Shown here one piece after another: positions 1-6,522 of a stretch of DNA of 12,884 bases (the first letter of the stretch is position 1; the number at the start of each line of letters is the position of its first letter). The notes under the pieces were generated by a model that did not search any database, was not told the origin of the DNA, and was given only the letters and a program-made list of their open reading frames with translations. Made by a program: the position numbers and the translations under genes. Origin of the DNA: Phycisphaerales bacterium. Its GTDB lineage: Bacteria > Planctomycetota > Phycisphaerae > Tepidisphaerales > Tepidisphaeraceae. Location: assembly GCA_028288775.1 (NCBI GenBank), contig JAQGHP010000069.1, positions 1 to 12,884 of the forward strand, read 5' to 3'.

Positions 1-1
1 C

Positions 2-1648
2 ATTGATCCCGTCACGGTCCGCGCAACCGCGTGGCTCACCAAGCTCTCGGCGGAGGATTTCCTGGTCAGCAGGGACGGCAGCTACAGCGGCGTCTTCTGC
101 TTCGCGCGCGATGGCGTCGATCCGCATCTTTTCCTAAAGGACGTGCAGGCGGCGCTGACGGAGCTGGCACCGTCCGATGTCTTCGCGATCGGCGGTCCCA
201 CCGCCTTCCAGTGCGCGATGGATGAATGGAGTCAGGACCGCCTGCCGCTGATCCTGACCGCAATCGTGTCGGCGGGCGGAGTGATGCTGCTGGCCGTCAC
301 CGGGAGCCTCCGCATCTCCGCAACGGCGATCGCCGCCATAGTGCTCAGCCAGGTCATTTTTATGGGAGCGGTTTGCCGCATGGGCATCCCCCTCGACATG
401 AGCCTGGCGCTCGTGCCGCCGATGATGACAGCGATGGGGTTTTCTTACGCCGCTCACCGCGCGCTGCGGCGGAACTCCGTGGCCGTGCTGATCACCTGCG
501 GCCTGGCCGCCGCCGTGGGAATTGCAAGCTACGCGACCGCGGACCTCAAACCGGTGCGGCACTTTGCGCTGGCCGGCGTGCCGGGGCTGTTGCTGGTCTG
601 GCTGATCGTGGTGACGCTCGTTTTCCCCGACGCCCACGCGCGCCGGCGGCGCGTGGGATGGATGAGGACGTGCCGCAATCTGGCGTTCGCGATCAATATG
701 CGCTACCGGCCCATGATCGTGATTTCGGGAGTGGCCCTCACCGCAGTCGGCGTCTGCCTTGCACCGTTTCTTCGGGTGGAGTCCAACCCGCTTCAGTTCT
801 TCCCGAGCCATTCAAAAATCGCCCGGGATTTTGACACGCTAAACCGGCGGCTCACGGGCATGCTCCCGTCGCAGGTGGTCGTCGGCGATCGCAACGCCGA
901 CGCGGCGTCCATGCTCGCCGCCACTCCGGGAATGCGAAAGGTTTTGGACATCACGCCCTGGGTGGGCGGGAGCGGCCGGACCTTCCTCTGCCTGGCGGAC
1001 AACGACGCCGTGGAATCGCTTGCGCGCCGCGTGCCGGCGTGGCAGCTTTGGGCGGACCGGCATCGGACGACGCTTTCCTGGCACGGCGTCGCCGCTCAGA
1101 TCCATCGCTCGGGAACCAGCATCCGCAAGCTGGCAATGGAGTCGGTGCCGTCGATGGCGATGTTAATGGGAGCGCTGGTCCTGCTATTGTTTCGAAGATG
1201 GCGGCTGGCGCTGCTCGCCGCATGGATCACGCTCGTCCCCATCGGAATGCTGATCGTCGTCGCCGTGCTGTCTTTGTGGAGGCTTGACCCGATCACGCTG
1301 GTAATCGGATCAATCACCACCGGCGTCGTCGTGGACGACATGCTTCACCTTCTAAGCACATACCAGCGGCGGCGTTCGATGCGGCGCGCAATGATTGAAT
1401 GCTGGAAGCCCTGCGTCGGCAGCTCACTGGCGGCGGCGGTCTGTTTTGCCCTATTCACCCTCAGCCGCTTCGGCCCGACGGCGCAGTTCGGGTTGCTTAT
1501 GGCGCTGGCCACGATATTCGCCATGCTAACCAATCAACTGCTGCTGCAGGCCGTGATCACAAATCACCGGCAGTCTCTTAAGGAGAAAAATAGAATGTGG
1601 GCGACTTCATGTCCGCATTTAATAAACGGGGACTTGCCGCGTCGATAA
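2..1648 (+). CDS. RND/MMPL family exporter, 5'-truncated by the window edge
   Basis: The frame is open from base 2, so the N-terminus lies outside the window; 548 residues remain of a family usually near 750-900. The visible part starts in the end of the first extracytoplasmic loop, then has a helix bundle (about residues 80-215), a second start helix near 235-258, a short second loop beginning VESNPLQFFP (near residue 262), and a last bundle. The loop-2 start resembles the family's SNP..FF element. GVVVDDMLHLLSTYQ, with Asp445-Asp446, matches the TM10 charged motif used for proton coupling; the equivalent TM4 stretch is GFSYAAH and carries no acidic residue. This is expected to be an inner-membrane proton-driven efflux or lipid exporter; the substrate cannot be read from sequence. 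A GTG at 143 could serve as a start but lies inside the loop domain and is unlikely to be real. An in-frame ATG at 1595 preceded by AAGGAG is noted but only 17 codons follow. Confidence 0.88.
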   Translation: MDPVTVRATAWLTKLSAEDFLVSRDGSYSGVFCFARDGVDPHLFLKDVQAALTELAPSDVFAIGGPTAFQCAMDEWSQDRLPLILTAIVSAGGVMLLAVTGSLRISATAIAAIVLSQVIFMGAVCRMGIPLDMSLALVPPMMTAMGFSYAAHRALRRNSVAVLITCGLAAAVGIASYATADLKPVRHFALAGVPGLLLVWLIVVTLVFPDAHARRRRVGWMRTCRNLAFAINMRYRPMIVISGVALTAVGVCLAPFLRVESNPLQFFPSHSKIARDFDTLNRRLTGMLPSQVVVGDRNADAASMLAATPGMRKVLDITPWVGGSGRTFLCLADNDAVESLARRVPAWQLWADRHRTTLSWHGVAAQIHRSGTSIRKLAMESVPSMAMLMGALVLLLFRRWRLALLAAWITLVPIGMLIVVAVLSLWRLDPITLVIGSITTGVVVDDMLHLLSTYQRRRSMRRAMIECWKPCVGSSLAAAVCFALFTLSRFGPTAQFGLLMALATIFAMLTNQLLLQAVITNHRQSLKEKNRMWATSCPHLINGDLPRR

Positions 1649-1761
1649 AGCCAACTTTAGGTAGTGCGGAGCAAAGGGACTCCCTGGCATTCGTATGGAC
1701 CTGAACGCCTTCACCGTGGGCGAGATCGCCTGCCTTGCGAATCGCGGTGCGGAAAAACCGC

Positions 1762-1840
1762 GAGCCGCGAAGGTGCGGAGATAGCCGCGAGGAAATGCGG
1801 GGAGATGACGCCATAGATGGACACAGATGAACACGGATGG
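1762..1840 (+). repeat. Dispersed repeat D, left copy
   Basis: This copy is about 80 percent identical, with about one gap, to the reverse complement of 2062-2141. Shared cores are AGCCGCGA, GAAATGCGGGGA and ACACAGATGAACAC. The pair is inverted around 221 bp that themselves hold two smaller double-hairpin repeats. The 'ACACAGATGAACAC' type of intergenic repeat is, from memory, widespread in planctomycetes and other environmental bacteria; its function is unknown. Confidence 0.75.
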
Positions 1841-1850
1841 GGAAACGTTT

Positions 1851-1966
1851 AACGTGACATGGACGTCCCGCCCATGCTTAATGCGTCGAGAGTTTCAGGG
1901 AAATTTTGTCGCCGATGCTTTGGCAATCTAACACACCAGGCACGGGCGGGACGCCCGTGTCACGTT
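1851..1966. repeat. Double-hairpin repeat type A, first element (REPIN-like)
   Basis: Two inverted arms, 1851-1878 and 1939-1966, bound a 60-bp centre. Each arm contains its own hairpin: 1858-1865 with 1869-1876 (one A-C mismatch at 1863/1871) and 1941-1948 with 1952-1959 (perfect), each with a 3-base loop. The outer flank AACGTGAC is inverted between arms, which fixes the orientation. The total of 116 bp nearly equals the 115 bp of the related element at 12380-12494. Paired inverted REP hairpins of about this size are known as REPINs; membership of that class is inferred. Confidence 0.75.
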
Positions 1967-1974
1967 GGAGCAAA

Positions 1975-2056
1975 GTAGGGTGGGTGTACTCGCCCACCAT
2001 TTCGATCGGTCGGCCCCTCGTCGCAAGAAAACGGTGGGCGAGTACGCCCACCCTAC
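1975..2056. repeat. Double-hairpin repeat type B (REPIN-like)
   Basis: Arms 1975-1998 and 2033-2056 are inverted copies matching at 23 of 24 positions, separated by 34 bp. Each arm is also a hairpin: GGTGGGTG/CGCCCACC (1979-1986 with 1991-1998) and GGTGGGCG/CGCCCACC (2033-2040 with 2045-2052), each with a 4-base loop. The single difference, T1985, turns a C-G pair into a T-G wobble on one strand, so pairing is largely kept. The sequence is unrelated to type A apart from the general GGGCG...CGCCC style. Confidence 0.75.
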
Positions 2057-2061
2057 ATGTC

Positions 2062-2141
2062 TTATCTGTGTTCATCTGTGCCCATCTGTGGCGACGCTTC
2101 CCCGCATTTCTTCGCGGCTGTCTTCGCGCCCTTCGTGGCTT
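2062..2141 (-). repeat. Dispersed repeat D, right copy (inverted)
   Basis: This is the inverted partner of 1762-1840. Read on the minus strand it runs from AAGCCACGAAGG to ACACAGATAA. Together with the left copy it could form a long imperfect stem enclosing both double hairpins. Confidence 0.75.
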
Positions 2142-2197
2142 CACGATTTTGCCGGTGAGAGCGACGAAGTCCGGTAAACGCGGCGGAGCACCGCCTC

Positions 2198-2216
2198 CAC
2201 GGGCGAGCCGCCCGTG
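2198..2216. repeat. Single hairpin, CACGGGCG-AGC-CGCCCGTG
   Basis: A perfect 8-bp stem with a 3-base loop lies 50 bp beyond the 3' end of the HD gene. The stem equals that of the type A hairpins but the loop is AGC rather than TCC, and no partner hairpin lies nearby. It could be a solo dispersed repeat or contribute to ending the HD transcript; no T-tract follows on the minus strand, which argues against a classical terminator. Confidence 0.5.
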
Positions 2217-2266
2217 CCACGGGAAATACGCCGCAGGCATTGCACTCACCTCAAGAGGGGGCTTCG

Positions 2267-3538
2267 CTACAGCGCCTTCGCCGCGACGTCGCGCCACGCC
2301 GGGGCGACGTGCAGGCGGCGGAACATGAGCTGTTTGTTCAGCGCTTCGGGCAGGGGCGACATCGCGGCGAAGGGCGTTAGCTTCCCTGCCGCGTCGCGGA
2401 CGAGGATCTCGCTTTGGGCCGTGGCCGGATCGCGGTGGTAGATCTCGTAGGGGGTGTCGAACGGCTCGTCGTAGAACAGGTCGTACGCCGGGTCGCCCCC
2501 CGCCGCGGCGACCGCGTCCTGGGCGCGGAGGAACGCGGCGCACGCGTCGGACTCGGCCATGTACGTCAGATCAATCGTCTTATAGAGCTGTCGGTTGAGC
2601 AGCCCGCGGCACAGCGCCGCCAGCGGTGCGTCCGCCGAGCGGGTCCAGGTCTTGAAGCAGTGGATCACCGACACGTCGTCGAGATCGGTGAATTCCTCGG
2701 TCGTCAAGCGCTGGCCCAGCAGCGCCTTGATGACCGAATGCTCGCGCGAAGGCCACGGCAGCCGGTCCTGCACGGCCAGGCGCTTTGCCCGCTGCAACGC
2801 CAGCTTCACCATCCCCTCCGCCGCCCGGACCACCTTGTGGAAATAGACGTTGCGGTACATGTGATACCGCGACTGCAAATACGCCTCGACCGCGCTGATG
2901 CCCTTGAGCGTCACCGCGAGCCGGCCCGAGCCCTCATCCACCGTCAGCGAGTGGAGCAGCCAGCCCAAATCATAATCCCCATAGCGGCTGCCAGTCATGA
3001 GGTTGTCGCGGAGCAGATAATCGAGCCGGTCGGCATCAAGTTGGCCGGCGAGAATGTCGCAGAACAGCCGACGCGGGCCCTCGCCCTGCAATAACGCCGC
3101 GACGCGGCCAGGCAGGGAAGCATCGTGACTGGCCAGAATGCGATGCACGTCGCTCGTGGAATCCTGCACGATCCGGCGAGTGAGCTTCTCGTGCTCGATC
3201 CCCCCCACCCGCTCGAACACATGACTAAACGGCCCATGCCCCAAATCGTGCAACAGCGACGCCGCCAGGCACGCCACTTCATCCGCCTCGTCGATGGCTA
3301 TCGACCGCCCCAGCTGCGCGAGCATCTTCCGCGCCGTCTCCATCACCCCGAGGCTGTGGCTGTAGCGCGAATGGTCGGCGCACGGGTAAGCGAGGCTCGC
3401 CATGCCGAGCTGGCGAATCCGGCGAAGACGCTGAAACTCGACCGCGTTAACCAGCCGAAAAAGCAACGCGTCCGCCGGCCGCTCCATGCGGAAAGCGATG
3501 ACATCATGCACGGGGTCGCGGATGATCTTCTCTGGCAT
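2267..3538 (-). CDS. HD-domain phosphohydrolase, dNTPase-like (SAMHD1/YwfO type)
   Basis: This 423-residue protein begins MPEKIIRDPVHD, the usual opening of the SAMHD1/YwfO branch of HD phosphohydrolases, whose studied members cleave dNTPs to nucleosides plus triphosphate. Metal-binding residues are visible in order: His61 in YSHSLGV, His97-Asp98 in LLHDLGHGPFSH, and Asp170 in QLDADRLDY, matching the H-HD-D pattern. Length is close to the roughly 430 residues of B. subtilis YwfO. The frame extends upstream to 3607, but that would overlap the divergent gene starting at 3591; ATG at 3538 (or 3550) leaves a shared promoter gap. No clear Shine-Dalgarno precedes either start. The product is presumably cytoplasmic. 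A role in dNTP balance is the default reading; nothing nearby suggests an antiphage cassette. Confidence 0.9.
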   Translation of the reverse strand: MPEKIIRDPVHDVIAFRMERPADALLFRLVNAVEFQRLRRIRQLGMASLAYPCADHSRYSHSLGVMETARKMLAQLGRSIAIDEADEVACLAASLLHDLGHGPFSHVFERVGGIEHEKLTRRIVQDSTSDVHRILASHDASLPGRVAALLQGEGPRRLFCDILAGQLDADRLDYLLRDNLMTGSRYGDYDLGWLLHSLTVDEGSGRLAVTLKGISAVEAYLQSRYHMYRNVYFHKVVRAAEGMVKLALQRAKRLAVQDRLPWPSREHSVIKALLGQRLTTEEFTDLDDVSVIHCFKTWTRSADAPLAALCRGLLNRQLYKTIDLTYMAESDACAAFLRAQDAVAAAGGDPAYDLFYDEPFDTPYEIYHRDPATAQSEILVRDAAGKLTPFAAMSPLPEALNKQLMFRRLHVAPAWRDVAAKAL

Positions 3539-3580
3539 TACAATGCACATCGTATCACGGGCGGACAAACACGGGAAAGC

Positions 3581-3585
3581 GAGGA
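3581..3585 (+). promoter_or_regulatory. Shine-Dalgarno for the DUF6807 gene
   Basis: GAGGA lies 5 bases before the ATG at 3591 and supports that start. The 52-bp gap from 3539 to 3590 must hold the promoters of both divergent genes; no clear -10/-35 pair was seen. Confidence 0.6.
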
Positions 3586-3590
3586 CTTGA

Positions 3591-4604
3591 ATGTTGCGGG
3601 TTCCCATTTACTGCGCGGCGATTATCGTAACCCTGTTCATGATGGCTTCCACCACCAGCGCCGAAGACGCTCCCGATGAATCCGGCTTCTCCCTCAAGGA
3701 CACGCCGGCGGATCATCTTGACGTCCTGCTCGACGGCAAAATCGTCGCGCGCTACATGTACGCCCACGACACCTCCACCCCCGCCCGCCAACAGGAAACG
3801 TACAAGCCCTACCTCCACGTCTTCGACGCCGAGGGAAAGGCCCCCATCACGCAGGGCGCAGACGGCAAGCTCTACCCCCACCACCGCGGCATCTTCGTCG
3901 GCTTCATGAAGATCGGCCTGAGCGGCAAGACCTACGACCGTTGGCACATGAAGGGCGGCGACATCGTTCACCAGAAATTCGTCGAGAAGCGATCCGGGCC
4001 GGGCCAGGCGTCGTTCACCTCGCTGACCCGTTGGGAAGACGAGGCGGGTAATCCTGTCGTCGCCGAGGAGCGCATCTTCGCTATCCGCCAGGGGCCACCG
4101 CCCTTCCGCCTGCTGATCGATTGCACGTCCCGGCTCTACGCCCCCGCGGGCGACGTCACGCTCGACGGCGACCCCGAGCATTCGGGCGTGCAATACCGCC
4201 CCGCCGGGGAGGTTGACCCGAAACAAACGGTCTACTTCTTCCCCGTCGCGAACCCGGATGCCCACAAAGACCTCGACTACCCATGGGTCGGCGAGTCCTA
4301 CACCCTGGGCGCCAAGCGCTACAGCGTGGTGGACATCAACCACCCGGAAAACCCCAAGGGCACGCTCTTCTCCGCCTACCGCGATTACGGCCGCTTCGGC
4401 GCGTTCCCCAAGGCCGCGATCGCGACGGGTGAGTCGCTGGTGTTGCGGTACCGCTTTCTCATCGCGGATGGGGAAATGCCCGAAGCGGAGGTGATCCAGA
4501 AGTCCGCCGACCAGTTCACCAGCGCCCGCACCCCGAGCGAAACGCCGAAGGTGACCTCAAAGCCGGCCGAGATGTCCAAACCCGCGGAGCCCAAGGCGAA
4601 GTGA
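3591..4604 (+). CDS. Secreted DUF6807 (PF14100, 'PmoA-like') family protein
   Basis: This 337-residue protein has a signal peptide (hydrophobic core IIVTLFMMAS, probable cut after TTSA near residue 24). The mature part has the hallmark YPHHRGIFVGF (residues 95-105), then YDRWHM (115-120) and IVHQKF (125-130), giving a His-rich set as in the DUF6807 family, which is abundant in planctomycetes. Later segments such as DLDYPWVG and FSAYRDYGRFGAF also look like the family. Pfam once named it 'methane oxygenase PmoA', but it is not the membrane methane monooxygenase subunit; many neighbours elsewhere are carbohydrate genes. The last 25 residues are a low-complexity tail rich in Lys, Pro, Ser and Glu containing SKPAE and SKPAEP. 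The gene is probably monocistronic and divergent from the HD gene. Molecular function is unknown. Confidence 0.87.
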   Translation: MLRVPIYCAAIIVTLFMMASTTSAEDAPDESGFSLKDTPADHLDVLLDGKIVARYMYAHDTSTPARQQETYKPYLHVFDAEGKAPITQGADGKLYPHHRGIFVGFMKIGLSGKTYDRWHMKGGDIVHQKFVEKRSGPGQASFTSLTRWEDEAGNPVVAEERIFAIRQGPPPFRLLIDCTSRLYAPAGDVTLDGDPEHSGVQYRPAGEVDPKQTVYFFPVANPDAHKDLDYPWVGESYTLGAKRYSVVDINHPENPKGTLFSAYRDYGRFGAFPKAAIATGESLVLRYRFLIADGEMPEAEVIQKSADQFTSARTPSETPKVTSKPAEMSKPAEPKAK

Positions 4605-4616
4605 GCGTGCGCCCTT

Positions 4617-4664
4617 GTGGTGCAGCCTTTCAGGCTGCAATTGCAGGCTAAAAGCCTGCACCAC
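4617..4664. repeat. Double-hairpin repeat type C (compact REPIN-like)
   Basis: Left arm 4617-4638 and right arm 4643-4664 are inverted copies separated by only 4 bases. Each arm holds a hairpin: GCAGCCT/AGGCTGC (4622-4628 with 4632-4638) and GCAGGCT/AGCCTGC (4643-4649 with 4653-4659). The arms differ at three positions: one in a loop and two that form a swapped C-G/G-C pair (4626 with 4634), so pairing is conserved. The outer 9 bp GTGGTGCAG/CTGCACCAC pair perfectly. It starts 12 bp after the DUF6807 stop and could also act in transcript ending, although only mixed A/T sequence follows. Confidence 0.8.
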
Positions 4665-4771
4665 CAGATACAAATCGCGCACGGTAGATTTTGGGACGTG
4701 GGCCACGAAGCGGCAACTTCCCCCGCTTCGCGGTTTCGCCGATATGATTAGGCACCGACGAAAGACTGCCC

Positions 4772-5122
4772 ATGCGACTCAAATCCCTGAACCCAATCGT
4801 GCTTGCCGCGACGTGCATGGCGTTCGTAGCAATCGCAACCGCCGCCCCGGCTGACAAAAAGGAACCGGCCCACGCCCGCAAGGAAGTCAGCATCGCCAAC
4901 CTCGCCTACACCCCGGCGACACTCAAGATCCACGTCGGCGACACGGTAGTCTGGACCAACAACGACGACCGCGACCACACCGTCATCGCCGCAGATGGCT
5001 CGTTCAAATCCCCGAACATCAAATCCGGCCAGACCTACGAATACACCTTCACCAAGGCGGGGAAGTTCAGCTACGGGTGCATCTATCACCCGCGGATGAA
5101 GGGAACGATTGTGGTGGAATGA
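4772..5122 (+). CDS. Secreted plastocyanin-like cupredoxin
   Basis: This 116-residue protein has a signal peptide (hydrophobic stretch PIVLAATCMAFVAIATAA, mature from about residue 26) followed by one cupredoxin domain. The type 1 copper ligands are complete: His69 in RDHTV and Cys103, His106 and Met109 in YGCIYHPRM, the C-x2-H-x2-M spacing of short plastocyanin or amicyanin-like proteins. VGDTVVWTNND is the usual strand before the first ligand. It should be a periplasmic electron carrier. Its partner is not in the window; the flanking genes do not encode redox enzymes. The ATG at 4772 is chosen because it gives a full signal peptide; there is no strong Shine-Dalgarno. The gene converges with the DUF1080 gene across a spacer with a strong hairpin. 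Confidence 0.92.
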   Translation: MRLKSLNPIVLAATCMAFVAIATAAPADKKEPAHARKEVSIANLAYTPATLKIHVGDTVVWTNNDDRDHTVIAADGSFKSPNIKSGQTYEYTFTKAGKFSYGCIYHPRMKGTIVVE

Positions 5123-5288
5123 AACCGCCTTTGACGTGCGAATTCGGCGCGCGGGGGAATTGAATGCAAAATGACATGAAGCTGATCCTCCTCACCGCGT
5201 AGCGGTCGGTCCGAAGGTCCACCCTGCCGCCGCTCCCCATTTGAAGTTTGCGTTTCGCGTTGGGCCTCAGGTTTGGTGCGCTTCTTAC

Positions 5289-5374
5289 GCCCCTCCGGGG
5301 CTGGTTGTTTTTGCTACGATTGAACCACGGCTCGCGCCGTGGGCTAAGGTCTTTCGGCCCTCCGGGGCTGGATG
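5289..5374. repeat. Dispersed repeat E: direct copies flanking a central hairpin
   Basis: Two 17-bp direct copies (5291-5307 and 5358-5374, one mismatch) beginning CCCTCCGGGGCTGG flank a perfect 7-bp hairpin CCACGGC-TCGC-GCCGTGG (5325-5342). The first copy is itself a small hairpin, GCCCC-TCC-GGGGC (5289-5301). The combination of this hairpin with 'CCTCCGGGGCTGG' is, from memory, a common intergenic repeat in planctomycetes. The layout differs from types A to C because the flanks are direct rather than inverted. Confidence 0.6.
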
Positions 5375-5417
5375 CGCGGAGCGTTTTCGGTCGCCCGAAC
5401 CGTATCCGCCAACGCAG

Positions 5418-5446
5418 CGGCCCGGGTCGAATCTCGACCCGGGCCG
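5418..5446. terminator. Perfect 13-bp hairpin, probable terminator between convergent genes
   Basis: Arms 5418-5430 and 5434-5446 (CGGCCCGGGTCGA and its complement) pair perfectly with a 3-base loop ATC. On the plus strand it is followed by TCTTCATCTT, a moderately T-rich tract, so the better fit is ending transcripts from the cupredoxin side. On the minus strand no T-tract follows, but it lies 54 bp past the DUF1080 stop and may serve both genes. Confidence 0.65.
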
Positions 5447-5499
5447 TCTTCATCTTGCGTCGGCGCGTTTCGTCCACGCGCCCGAATATCCAGCGAAAC

Positions 5500-6369
5500 T
5501 TACTTGCTATCCGCCGGCTTCTCCGTCGCCGCGGCGACTTCGCCGGTGTGTTGCTGGCGGTCCAGCGCTTCCAGCGGACGCACCCAAATGTTGCGATACC
5601 GCACGGGGTTGCCATGGAACTGCAAGCCCAGCGGCCCCTTGGCGGGGAAACTGCTCGGCGGCTGCTTGGCGACGATCATGTGGCCCGTCGGCCCTTCGAT
5701 GCGCTGGTGGTCCTGCGTCAGCACGCCGTTGTGAAGCACCGTCACGTTCGCCGGCTCCACGAGCTTGCCCTCCGCGTAGCGCGGGGTGTGGAAGACGATG
5801 TCGTACGTCTGCCATTCGCCCGGCGGCCGGCAGGCGTTCACCTGCGGCGGGTATTGCCCGTACACCGCGCTGCACTGCCCATCCGGATACGTCGGGTTCT
5901 TGAAATTATCGAGAACCTGCACCTCGAAGAGCCCCATCAGGAACACGCCGCTGTTCCCGCGGCCCTGGCTGTCGCCCTGTGCGGGCACCGGCTCGGCCCA
6001 CTCGAGGTGAACCTGCACGTCGCCGAACTTTTCCTTGGTCTCCAGGTTCTTGGGGCCGTAGGAGAGGGCCGCGCCGTCCACGACCTTGAACGTGGGATCG
6101 CCCCCGCCGGAGGATTGCCAGGCCGAGAGGTCCTTCCCATCGAATAGCACGATGGCATCAGAGGGCGCAGTGCCCGGCTTTTCGGGCGTGCTGACCGTGC
6201 CGGGAGTGACGACCGGCGGAACGGGCCGGCTCATGTCGTGGACCGTGTACTTCGACCAGGGCTGCTGCGGCCCATGGTGTTCCTCCGCGGCCACGGCCAA
6301 AATCCCGGCCAGACCGACGCCCGCCGCACACGCGAAACGGGCGGCTTTGCTGCTGATGAATGACTTCAT
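5500..6369 (-). CDS. Secreted DUF1080 protein (3-keto-disaccharide hydrolase-like, LamG fold)
   Basis: This 289-residue protein has a signal peptide (hydrophobic ACAAGVGLAGILAVAA, residues 13-28) and a DUF1080 domain from about residue 70. Family marks in order: IVLFDGKDLSAWQ (73-85), VVDGAAL (96-102), GRGNSGVFLMGLFEVQVLDN (136-155), GEWQTYDIVFHTPRY (184-198), VLHNGV (211-216), GPTGHM (226-231) and PLGLQFHGNPVRYRNIWVRP (246-265). Characterised members act on 3-keto-glycosides; many other planctomycete copies are uncharacterised. The protein should be periplasmic or outer-membrane associated. ATG at 6369 is preferred over the longer frame (to 6450) because GAGGAG lies 9 bases before it and the signal peptide starts there. 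It lies 259 bp downstream of the histidine kinase on the same strand and probably has its own promoter. Confidence 0.92.
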   Translation of the reverse strand: MKSFISSKAARFACAAGVGLAGILAVAAEEHHGPQQPWSKYTVHDMSRPVPPVVTPGTVSTPEKPGTAPSDAIVLFDGKDLSAWQSSGGGDPTFKVVDGAALSYGPKNLETKEKFGDVQVHLEWAEPVPAQGDSQGRGNSGVFLMGLFEVQVLDNFKNPTYPDGQCSAVYGQYPPQVNACRPPGEWQTYDIVFHTPRYAEGKLVEPANVTVLHNGVLTQDHQRIEGPTGHMIVAKQPPSSFPAKGPLGLQFHGNPVRYRNIWVRPLEALDRQQHTGEVAAATEKPADSK

Positions 6370-6378
6370 GGAAAGAAT

Positions 6379-6384
6379 CTCCTC
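6379..6384 (-). promoter_or_regulatory. Shine-Dalgarno deciding the DUF1080 start
   Basis: On the minus strand GAGGAG lies 9 bases before the ATG at 6369. It decides in favour of this start rather than the 27-codon upstream extension. Confidence 0.75.
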
Positions 6385-6522
6385 TACCCTGAGGGTGAAT
6401 GGGAGAGACATCTTAACGGAGAGTCGGGTTTTGTCGCATAGGCCGGGCAAGGAATTCCCGAACGGGCGGAGTGGGGAAGAAACCGCGATGGCGGAAAGGA
6501 GAATAGACGATTAGGTTTAACC

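Larger units (their letters stand above)
1649..2266. other. Gene-free repeat island between the exporter and HD genes
   Basis: This 618-bp stretch separates two genes that converge on it, and no convincing gene is seen in it. From about 1760 onward it is almost entirely dispersed-repeat material: an outer inverted pair of about 80 bp (1762-1840 and 2062-2141), a double hairpin (1851-1966), a second double hairpin of another type (1975-2056), and a single hairpin at 2198-2216. The part at 1649-1760 is unassigned; on the minus strand it is open for reading but has no recognised domain. Open frames across the island are translations of repeats. Confidence 0.75.
5123..5499. other. Convergent spacer with dispersed repeat and strong hairpin
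   Basis: This 377-bp gap lies between the 3' ends of the cupredoxin (+) and DUF1080 (-) genes. It holds a dispersed repeat (5289-5374) and a perfect hairpin (5418-5446). Open frames crossing it on the plus strand run into the antisense of the DUF1080 gene and have no protein-like features. The stretch 5123-5288 holds nothing recognised. Confidence 0.7.

Noticed and set aside
1762..2141. Possible CRISPR array because of many repeats
   Set aside because: Repeats are inverted pairs of different families with unequal spacing; there are no regular direct repeats or unique spacers and no cas genes.
1906..2328. 140-residue plus-strand open frame in the repeat island
   Set aside because: It is a translation of the type A, B and D repeats (for example VFICAHLWRR from the ACAGATGAACAC repeat) and runs into the antisense of the HD gene. 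Such frames are often annotated wrongly as hypothetical proteins.
1878..2543. 221-residue minus-strand frame
   Set aside because: It overlaps the HD gene in another frame and the repeat island; Arg/Pro-rich composition is that of a shadow frame in GC-rich DNA.
2267..3538. Antiphage defence dNTPase
   Set aside because: The protein is of the common YwfO/SAMHD1 housekeeping type and no defence, toxin or mobile genes accompany it.
3591..4604. Methane monooxygenase subunit (PmoA)
   Set aside because: The 'PmoA' name attached to this Pfam family is misleading; this is a soluble secreted protein with a signal peptide and no membrane helices of the enzyme.
5241..6147. Long plus-strand frames of 220 and 299 residues
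   Set aside because: They are antisense to the well-supported DUF1080 gene and start inside a dispersed repeat; no protein family is visible.
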